The notes beneath the pieces are model-generated. The model was not told where the DNA came from and made no database searches. It saw only the letters and a program-made list of their open reading frames with translations. From the NCBI RefSeq assembly GCF_051401765.1, contig NW_027480422.1, positions 13,410,001 through 13,474,000 of the forward strand: a stretch of DNA of 64,000 bases, given 5' to 3'. The position numbers were made by a program, and so were the translations under genes. Below, one piece after another: positions 24,109-32,400 of this stretch. The stretch comes from Calliopsis andreniformis. Lineage: Eukaryota; Arthropoda; Insecta; Hymenoptera; Andrenidae. The number at the start of each line of letters is the position of its first letter. Position 1 is the stretch's first letter.

Positions 24109-26712
24109 ATAAAATAAAAGAAAAATACAACAGTCTTTCCATCGTATAAAACGAATAATTGCAACCAGTATGAAAGCTATGGTCATTTATACGTTCCGGG
24201 CCACCTAGGCTTCACTCTGGGGCATTGTCCAACCAGATCGAGTAGTTAGGGCCTAAGAAGTCTACACCAGGAGCATAAAATACAATATAAATACAACAGT
24301 TTTTCCATCGTATAATACGAATAATTGCAACCAGTGTGAAAGTACTGGTCATTTCTACGTTCCGGGTACCCTAGGCTTCACTCTTTGGCGCTGCTCCACC
24401 AGATCGAATAGCTAGGGCCTTAGAAGACAACGCCAGAAGCACAAAATAAAGTAAAAATACAACAGTTATTCCATCGTATAACAGGAATAATTACAACCAG
24501 TGTGAAAGTAATGGGCATTTCTACGTTCCGTGCAACCTAGGCTTCACTCTAGGGCGTTCGTCCACCAGGTCGAATAGTTAGGGCCTTAGAAAACAACTCC
24601 AGACGCATAAAATACAATATAAATACAAGAGTTTTTCCACGGTATAAAACGAATAATTGCAACCAGTATGAAAGTTATGGTCAGTTCCACGTTCCGGGCA
24701 ACCTAGGCTTCACCCTAGGGCGTTGCTCCACCAGATCGAATAGTTAGGGCCTAAGAAGTCAACGCCAGAAGCATAAAATACAATAGAAGTACAACAGTTC
24801 TTCCATCGTATAACAGGAATAAATGCAATCAGTGTGAAAGGTATGGTCATATCTACGTTCCGGGCAACCTAGGCTTCACTCTAGGACGTTGATCCACCAC
24901 ATCGAATAGCTGCGGCCTTAGAAGTCAACGCCAGAAGCATAAAATACAATATAAATACAAGAGTTTTTCAGTCGTATAACAGGAATAATTGCAAACAGTG
25001 TGAAAAATATGGTTATTTCTACGTTCCGGGCAACCTAGGCTTCACGCTAGGGCGTTGCTCCACCACATCGAATAGCTACGGCATTAGGAGTCAACGCCAG
25101 AGGCATAACATACAATATAAGCACAACAATTTTTCCATCGTATAAAACGAACAATTGCAATCAGTATGAAGGTTATAGTCATTTCTACGTTCCCGGCAAC
25201 CTAGGCTTCACTCTAGGACGTTGTTCCTCCAGATCGAATAGCTAGGGCCTAAGAAGTCTACACCAGGAGCATAAAATACAATATAAATACAACAGTTTTT
25301 CCATCGTATAATACGAATAATTGCGACCAGTGTGAAAGTACTGGTCATTTCTACGTTCCGGGTAACCTAGGCTTCACTATTTGGCGTTGCTCCACCAGAA
25401 CGAATAGCTAGGGCCTTAGAAGTCAACGCCAGAAGCACAAAATAAAATAAAAATACAACAGTTATTCCATCGTATAACAGGAATAATTACAACCAGTGTG
25501 AAAGTAATGGGCATTTCTACGTTCCGTGCAACCTAGGCTTCACTCTAGGGCGTTGGTCCACCAGGCCGAATAGTTAGGGCCTCAGAAAACAACTCCATAC
25601 ACAAAAAATACAATATAGGTACAACAGCTTTTCCACGGTATAAAACGAATAATTGCAACCAGTATGAGTGTTATGGTCAGTTCTACGTTCCGGGCAACCT
25701 ACGCTTCACCCTTGGGCGTTGCTACACCAGATCGAATAGTTAGGGCCTAAGAAGACAATGCCAGAAGCATAAAATACAATAGAAATACAACAGTTTTTCC
25801 ATCGTATAACAGGAATAATTGTAATCAGTGTGAAAGGTATGGTCATTTCTACGTTCCGGGCAACCCAGGCTTCACGCTAGGGCGTTGCTCCACCACATCG
25901 AATAGCTGCGGCCTTAGAAGTCAACGCCAGAACCATAAAATACAATATAACTACAACAGATTATCAATCGCATAACAGGAATAATTGCTAACAGTGTGAA
26001 AGATATGGTCATTTCTACGTTGCGGGCATCCTAGGCTTCACTCTAGCTCATTGCTCCACCACATCGAATAGCTACGGCCTTAGAAGTCAACGCCATAACT
26101 ATAAAAACGATATAAATGCAACAGTTTTTCCATTGTATATAATGAATAATTGCAAACAGAGTGGAGGTAATGGTCATTTGTACTTTCCGGGCAACCTAGG
26201 CTTCACTCAAGGGCGTTTCTCCACCACATCGAATAGCTCCGGCCTTAGAAGTCAACGTCTGAAGCATAAAATATAATATAAATACTACAGTTTTTCCATC
26301 GTATAACAGGAATAATTGCAACCAGTGTGAAAGACATGGTCATCTCTACGTTCCGGGCAACCTAGGCTTCACTCAAGGGCGTTTCTCCACCACATCGAAT
26401 AGCTCCGGCCTTAGAAGTCAACGTCTGAAGCATAAAATATAATATAAATACTACAGTTTTTCCATCGTATAACAGGAATAATTGCAACCAGTGTGAAAGA
26501 CATGGTCATTTCTACGTTCCGGGCAACCTAGGCTTCACCCTAGGGCGTTGCTCCACCACATCGAATAGCTTCGGCCTTAGGAGTCAACGCCAGAGGCATA
26601 AAATACAAAATAAATACAACAGTTTTTCCATCGTATAACAAGAATAATTGAAACCAGTGTGAAAGTGATGGTCATTTCTACATTCCGGGCAACCTAGGCT
26701 TCACTCTAGGGC
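24109..26712. repeat. 166-bp satellite, array A (right segment)
   Basis: This segment continues array A past the gypsy insertion, about 16 monomers of the same variant classes as 13700-18600. Period and phase are unbroken across the insertion. No gene is supported. The right limit is where variant type changes to array B, within the ctctagggc shared by all monomers around 26705-26712. Confidence 0.92.
26205..26536. repeat. Recent single-monomer duplication
   Basis: Two adjacent monomers, read from actcaagggcg at 26205 and again at 26371, are nearly identical. They share the unusual actcaaggg, gtttctcc, agctccggcc and aaatactacag variants seen together nowhere else nearby. The spacing is exactly 166 bp. 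This is the smallest clear unequal-exchange product in the window. Confidence 0.75.
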
Positions 26713-27012
26713 ATTGTCCGACCAAATCGAATAGTTAGGGCCTAAGAAGTCAACGCCAGAAGCATAAAATACAATATAAATACAACAGCTCTTCCATCGT
26801 ATATAATGTATATTTGCAAACAGTGTGAAAGTAAAGGTCTTTTCTACGTACCGGGCAACCTAGGTTTCGCTGTAGGGCGCTGCTCCGCCAGATCGAATTG
26901 CTAGGGACTTAGAAGTCAACCCCAGAAGCATAAAATACAATAAAAATGCAACAGTTTTTCCATCGTATAAGAGGAAATCTGCAACCAGTGTGAAAGTACT
27001 GGTCATTTCTAT
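26713..27012. repeat. 166-bp satellite, array B (left of BEL element)
   Basis: These are not quite two monomers of the class found at 38750-39050, with attgtccgacc, the ctcttccatcgtatataatg block and ggtttcgctgtagggcg. The sequence is interrupted by the BEL/Pao element and resumes at 36231. The last five bases are that element's target duplication. Confidence 0.88.
27008..27012. repeat. Target-site duplication of the BEL/Pao element (left copy)
   Basis: The bases tctat precede the left LTR and recur at 36226-36230. Five base pairs is typical for BEL/Pao. Joining the flanks restores the satellite sequence seen uninterrupted near 39050. Confidence 0.9.
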
Positions 27013-27100
27013 TGTTAGAATCGCTTAAAGGAAGTGATCTAACTGGGGTCCGGACAAGGTGAGAATGAGGGTACAGAAAGAAACAAATACTCGATCAAAT

Positions 27101-27126
27101 TTAAGTCGGCCCTTAAAAGGGCTTAA
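27101..27126. other. LTR hairpin next to the poly(A) signal
   Basis: The inner arms GCCCTT (27109-27114) and AAGGGC (27117-27122) are backed by an outer TTAAG/CTTAA pairing. The hairpin lies about 10 bases downstream of AATAAA in element orientation. The same structure is in the other LTR, 7,834 bp to the right. A role in 3'-end formation is a guess. Confidence 0.5.
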
Positions 27127-27134
27127 GTACGACG

Positions 27135-27140
27135 TTTATT
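27135..27140 (-). terminator. Candidate poly(A) signal in the 3' LTR
   Basis: The minus strand reads AATAAA about 120 bases before the outer end of the LTR, a sensible position for the R/U5 boundary. The copy in the 5' LTR is at 34969-34974. This is a motif match only. Confidence 0.5.
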
Positions 27141-27858
27141 ATATTTTTCTTTGTCTTTGGGGGCTGGGGGTGGTTGAGGTCCTCGGCGGCTCCTTTGGTG
27201 GTCGGCGGTGAATCCGAGGGCCTTGTTTTTGGACGCCGGTCAGCGACGTTGGCGTCTGAAACGAAAATAGCGGCAGAACCGCGACGGTAAGCGAGAGCGT
27301 AAGTCAAGCTATACCAAATAGTATCGACTCCTGGCTGTGACAAGAAGCCTGTATGGAGGGGATAGCAATACCTTGCTTGTAACGCAAAGGTAAAGCAGTG
27401 GACTGTGTGATCGACTTTCCTTTAAAATTAAAGGGATCGTCGACCTGCAAGTGCGTAGAGATGAGAAACCTCTTCTCCACGTCTTATGCACCTTTTAAAG
27501 AGGTGCACGTCGGTTGAATCTCTGCGAGAGCAGAGGTTCGCGAGCGTTGAAATGCACTGTCCCTAGCTGGTGCTAGGCTCAGAGGCAGGTGACGGCCAGA
27601 GACTCCACTACACCGTTCACCTCGCCGTGTGCATCTATTCGTCACACGGGGGTTGCTTCTAAACGGTTAGTGAGGCGCGAGTAACGTAGAGGTGATAGGC
27701 ACTTACGTTTACTCTGTCTGGATTTGCCCGTCAAACAAGGCTACTGAGCAGTGGGTTCGGTGCTCTTCCGACGATATGCAAACTCAGAGAATCGTGAAAA
27801 TCACCGATTCCAAGAGTGTGTTCAATCGTTTTTTTTGCAATCTCTTTTTTGCAAGCTG

Positions 27859-27903
27859 ATTCGTCTGTCGCACGTATAATACGTGTTGATCGAACAGACG
27901 AAT
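27859..27903. other. Nested hairpin in the BEL/Pao LTR
   Basis: ATTCGTCTGT (27859-27868) pairs perfectly with ACAGACGAAT (27894-27903). Inside the loop, CACGTAT and ATACGTG (27871-27885) form a second perfect inverted repeat around one base. The partner copy is at 35693-35737. Confidence 0.65.
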
Positions 27904-28293
27904 AGACTAAGCCGCAAGAGAAGATCGTTCGGTCAGTGAGGATTCTGCTCTTCGAGTACTTCGAGCTTGTTGGAGAAACCAAGAAGCTCTGTTTGAAGTA
28001 ACCTCGAAATGGCTGTACTTCTACTGATCGAACCGTTACCTGTCAAAGACTGGCACAAGACTGACTGCGAGAGTTGCGCGTGTCTCCGCGAAAGCGCGGA
28101 ATACGCTCGTTAGCCGCCACGCGGCGCTCGCTAATCAAACTGTGTCCTTTTCTAATCTTCGACAACTTTCTCTCTCTTTCCTTCAGGCTCGAACAGCTGA
28201 CACAGGTCGTTCACCTGTTCGAGTTTAACTGTAATTTTCTAAAAACGAGTCCTTCGTCAAATTCACCGTGTTTGTTATTAGTGACACTGAATC

Positions 28294-28320
28294 CCCAACC
28301 GAAGGCGACCTTCGGTTGGG
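28294..28320. other. 12-bp perfect hairpin in the BEL/Pao LTR
   Basis: CCCAACCGAAGG and CCTTCGGTTGGG flank a 3-base loop (cga). The same structure lies at 36128-36154 in the other LTR. In element orientation it is near the start of the LTR (U3), so it may be a transcription-factor or structural site. No function is demonstrated. Confidence 0.7.
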
Positions 28321-28391
28321 CACGTCGATCAACATACAACGGCTTTTCGTAACGAAATAGAGTTCTCAATATATTAACTCTTTTTTAAACA

Positions 28392-28404
28392 TACCGCCCC
28401 CCTT
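28392..28404 (-). other. Polypurine tract of the BEL/Pao element
   Basis: The minus strand reads aaggggggcggta, ending at the 3' LTR. The G run has one C near its end, and the final two bases could instead be spacer. Position and composition fit a plus-strand primer. Confidence 0.75.
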
Positions 28405-28419
28405 GCACGGTCCGTGCAA
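28403..28419. other. 17-bp palindrome beside the polypurine tract
   Basis: TTGCACGG (28403-28410) and CCGTGCAA (28412-28419) are perfect inverted repeats around a single base. They touch the polypurine tract. The structure is internal to the element and absent from the LTRs. Confidence 0.7.
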
Positions 28420-28673
28420 TAGAGAATGTCAGTATCTTTGTTCCGAAGGAAACTCGTCTCGTAAAACTCGAAAGATAGAGCTTTATTACCGCGAATGAGA
28501 GAGAAAATTTGCTGAAAGAGAAGTTCAATTGAGCTGAACTCCCTCACAGCGTTATCGTGAACTCCAATCAAATAGAAATTTAATTGAACTTACTTTCTAG
28601 CTGGAGGAGACGAGCTTCGATGCTGAAGCAGCCTCATCGAGGTCTCTACGGCAATCCCCACGGCCGTCCGCGT
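28420..28673 (-). other. 3' untranslated internal region of the BEL/Pao element
   Basis: About 250 bp lie between the extra open frame and the polypurine region. Apart from the palindrome at its edge I see no motif. One 65-codon minus-strand frame crosses it and runs into the LTR, without any recognisable feature. Confidence 0.55.
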
Positions 28674-29390
28674 TTATTCCTCAAGAGAGGGCCCTTGAGG
28701 ACGCGTGGGTCGGCGTGAGCGACTCGCCACCGCCGTGCTCCTGCCGGTTTCTTTCGGCCGCGTGCTGGTCGACGTTGGTGCGGCCCGTCGTCCTGACTCC
28801 CGTGGCTTTTGTCGGGTCCTGCTGGAAGCTGGATTTTCCGAGGTTGCAGCTCGCGGTGCCTTTCCCTTTTCCTCTTTGGGCGTTGGTGCAGCTGCCGCTT
28901 TCCACGCCACCGACGTCAGCCGTTGGTCTCTGTCCCATCGGAGGACGTAGCGTCCCCCGGGGACCGTACACCGGTATCGCCTCGTAGTCTTCGGGATATG
29001 TCCCGGTACACGGAGCTCCAGGTCATCCGTTCTGAGGACCCATTCCTCCTTCTTTTCCTTCGCGGGTTTTTCCTCGTTCCGGCTTGCCTCCGGTGTGGCC
29101 GGAAGACTTGTGTGGTCCAGCGCCTGCTCGACCAAGTTCAGACACCTTTCAAAGGTGTCTGACATCTCCTTTTGCGTAACCACAGTGTCAGTTTCCATTG
29201 CTGGCTTGAGACTAATTAGTCTATCGCTTTCCGGACTCAATTTTCGGTAGCATCCGCGATTTTGTGGGGGCGCTTCTTCCCTTGGAGTGAGAGAGACGCA
29301 ACCACTTCGGCTCCCCTCTCTGTTATCGCTTTGGACGTAGGGGGGGTGTCTTGCGAGCGTTTGTCTTTCGAACTGAACGGTCGCGCTCAC
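28674..29390 (-). CDS. Accessory open frame downstream of BEL pol (238 aa, unknown function)
   Basis: This 238-codon frame begins 40 bases after the pol stop and in a different phase, so it needs re-initiation or a separate mRNA. I do not recognise the protein. Residues 65-93 look helical and acidic (EMSDTFERCLNLVEQALD). Residues about 115-165 look like a small mixed fold with many aromatic and arginine residues (TTRRYRCTVPGGRYVLRWDR). Residues 165-238 are low-complexity, rich in Arg, Lys, Pro, Ser and Thr, and strongly basic. There is no signal peptide, transmembrane helix or furin-like site, so it does not look like an envelope despite lying in the env position. The basic tail suggests nucleic-acid binding (inference). 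The start could be the internal methionine at residue 65. Confidence 0.65.
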   Translation of the reverse strand: MSATVQFERQTLARHPPYVQSDNREGSRSGCVSLTPREEAPPQNRGCYRKLSPESDRLISLKPAMETDTVVTQKEMSDTFERCLNLVEQALDHTSLPATPEASRNEEKPAKEKKEEWVLRTDDLELRVPGHIPKTTRRYRCTVPGGRYVLRWDRDQRLTSVAWKAAAAPTPKEEKGKAPRAATSENPASSRTRQKPRESGRRAAPTSTSTRPKETGRSTAVASRSRRPTRPQGPSLEE

Positions 29391-29430
29391 CTTTGTGTCA
29401 CCCTCGATTTTACCGAAAATCGTTAGATGT

Positions 29431-32400
29431 TTATTTCACCTGTTCGACCTCGGCTACCGTTGTCGAATCTGGCTCATCTACGGGTAACCTACACATCCTT
29501 GTAATCGGACGTGTGTATGTGGACTTTGCTGTACGTACTTTTACAACCCGTACATTTCCGTCCTTCCCCGGGAAAACCTCCTCAATTCTTCCCATCTCCC
29601 ACTGATTAGGGGGAAGAAGAGGATTCTGCACTAACACCAGATCCCCTGGTTGCAGTTGCAGTTGAGTAGTGCGCCACTTATAGCGATTTTGTAGGTGCGT
29701 GAGATAATCTCGCGTCCAATGCCTCCATAGCTGTTCGTGGAATTTTTGAATCGCTCTCCAACGCGACAATCGCGAGAGTTTTTCATTTTCCACGGACTGC
29801 AGCGGAATCGCATTTAGTGGTCCGCCTGTCAGGAAGTGACCGGGCGTAAGAGACGCATAGTCGTCTGGGTCGTCACTCAGAGGAGCGATCGGTCGCGAGT
29901 TAAGACTCGCTTCGATCTTGCAGAGCAACGTCTGCATTTCCTCTCCCGTTGGTGTGAACTCTCCCAACGTGCGTTTCAAATGGTGTTTCACCGATTTCAC
30001 GCCGGCCTCCTGCATTCCACCGAAGTGTGGGGCACTGGGTGGATTGAACCGCCACTGAATGCCCATAGCACCGCATTTATTATGCGTATCTGCTGCAGAA
30101 AATACTGCACGACAGTGCTGTTGTAATTCTCGATCGGCACCGACGAAATTGGTTCCATTGTCACTGAAAATGCAGGACGGGATTCCTCGTCGTGCAACAA
30201 ACCGATCGAGTGCGGCTAAGAACGCGCTCGTCGTGTAGTTATGGACGAGTTCGATATGGACAGCCTTCGTAGCGTAACAAACAAACACCGCGATGTACGC
30301 TTTGTGAGCTGTTTTGCCTCGGCCCGCGGAGTCGCGGACACGGTAAGGTCCCGCGTAGTCCACTCCACAATTGTCGAATGCTCTTGACGGGCGGCAGCGC
30401 TCCGGGGTCAGATGCTGCATTATTTGCGTGGACGTGTTGCCTCGCCATCTTACGCATCGCATGCATTTGTTGACCACGGTTTTCGCTGCATTTCGACAAC
30501 CGAGGATCCAATAATTTTGCCTGACAGTGTGCAAGGTCAACTGCAAGCCCCCATGCAACGTATCTACGTGGCACTGCCTAATTATTAATGTCGAAACATA
30601 ATGCTTAGGCAGTATTATCGGGTGCTTGGTTTCCCATGCAAGCATCGCATTCTCCAGTCTTCCACCGACTCGTATGACGTCCTTATCATCGAGGAACGGG
30701 TTGAGACTTTTCAAGGGAGACTTCACGGGGATACTGCGATGATTTTTTAAGCATCGGTATTCCTCTGCGAAATGCGAGCCCTGTATATGGCGTGCGAGGC
30801 GCTCAGCTGCGTTACGCATTTCTGACGCCTCGATTATTTGACCGGCGTTTGACCTTTGTTTGACGCGCGACGGTCTTCGCCAACGAAGACAGTACGCCGT
30901 TACGCGTAACAGTTTTCTCCATGATTGAAATCGGTATAGAAAATTCCATTCCGGTTTCGGAGTTGCTACGTGTGCATGCGCTATGCGCTTGCCTTCATCG
31001 GTCTCAACGGAAGCGGGGAGGGCTGGCCATCTCGCTTCCGTTTCTTTCAGCCAAGTCGGTCCAAACATCCATAATTCCGACTGCAAAAAATCTGCAGCGT
31101 CCATCCCGCGCGAATTCAAATCCGCAGGGTTTGAACGTGTAGGAACATAGCGCCATTCAGCGTTAGGAAGTGATGTTTGTACTTTCGACACGCGGTTGGC
31201 TACCACAACCTTCCAAGTCGATGGATGTTTTTTCAGCCAAGCGAGAGCGATCGTGGAATCGGTCCAACAAACGACACGATCTGTCTTTATTGCAAGTGAA
31301 TTTGTTACATGCAAAATTAGCTCGGCAAGCAGTACGGCCCCGTTCAACTCAAGTATTGGGATCGACTGTGTTTTTATAGGAGCCACTCGCGTTTTTGCCA
31401 TCAACAGTGATGTAAACACACCATTGTCTGTCGTTGTCACTCTTAAGTAGGTAACGGCAGAATAGGCTGCGAGTGATGCGTCACAAAATCCGTGCAGCTC
31501 TACGGAAATCGTGTCGGCTCCATATCGGATCCATCGGGGAAGTCTCCAATTATTCAATCTAGTCCAATCTGCACAAAATGTGTTCCACATTTTGAGCGTC
31601 TCCGCGGAAACATGCTCATCCCACTGGATTTTTTCCAGCCACTGGGATTGCATCAGGATTTTTGCGCGAATCACGATTGGCGAAAGCCAGCCGAGAGGAT
31701 CGTATAATTTTGCAATTTCCGAAAACAAAGTGCGCTTTGTAATCGGTGTTGCAGATGGTTGGAATCGTTGTAGATTGAAATAGAAAAAATCTCCGGATGG
31801 AATCCACCGCAGCCCGAGTACCTTTAATTCGGAATCATCAAACAAATTAAGGTTGACTGCATGTGAGTGCGAGCTCTGTGGAATATTTCGTAATAAATCT
31901 GACGAATTTCCAGCCCATTTGCGAAGGTTAAATCCACCTCGCTGTAGGAGCTCGCACGTTTGTTTACGGATTTGCTCTAATAACGGTTTGTCAGGAGCTC
32001 CCATAAACACATCGTCTACATAGACGTCCTTCTCGAGGATAGGAGCGGCGAGCGGGTAACGGTCGCCGTCCTGTTTTTGCAACTCGATAAGAGTTCGCAT
32101 CGATAAGTATGGAGCACATGCCGTACCGTAGGTCACGGTATTTAACTCGAACGCGATAGTGCGTTCGGTTTCTGGCGTGCGCCACACGATGCTCTGAAAA
32201 CGACGATCCTCTGGAGCGACGAGAATTTGTCGAAACATCTTCTCGATATCCGCTACCAACACGTATTCATACAGACGCCACCTTGTTAGTACAGAGGTGA
32301 TATCGTTCTGTAATTTCGGTCCTACGTGTAGGATGTCGTTCAGCGAGTGTCCTCCCGCTGTTCTACTGGAGGCGTTAAATACGACGCGCAGCTTTGTCGT

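Larger units (their letters stand above)
27013..28391 (-). repeat. 3' LTR of the BEL/Pao element
   Basis: This 1,379-bp LTR begins tgttagaatcg and ends ttttttaaaca on the plus strand. It is the downstream LTR in element orientation, preceded by the polypurine tract at 28392. It contains several strong inverted repeats and a candidate poly(A) signal. Open frames of 60-92 codons inside it occur identically in both LTRs and are not supported as genes. Confidence 0.95.

Noticed and set aside
27731..27982. 83-codon minus-strand and 92-codon plus-strand frames in the BEL LTR
   Set aside because: Both are identical in the two LTRs only because the LTRs are nearly identical. No domain is visible and one is antisense to the element.
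28674..29390. Envelope gene of the BEL element
   Set aside because: The position fits, but there is no signal peptide, transmembrane helix, cysteine-rich ectodomain or cleavage site.
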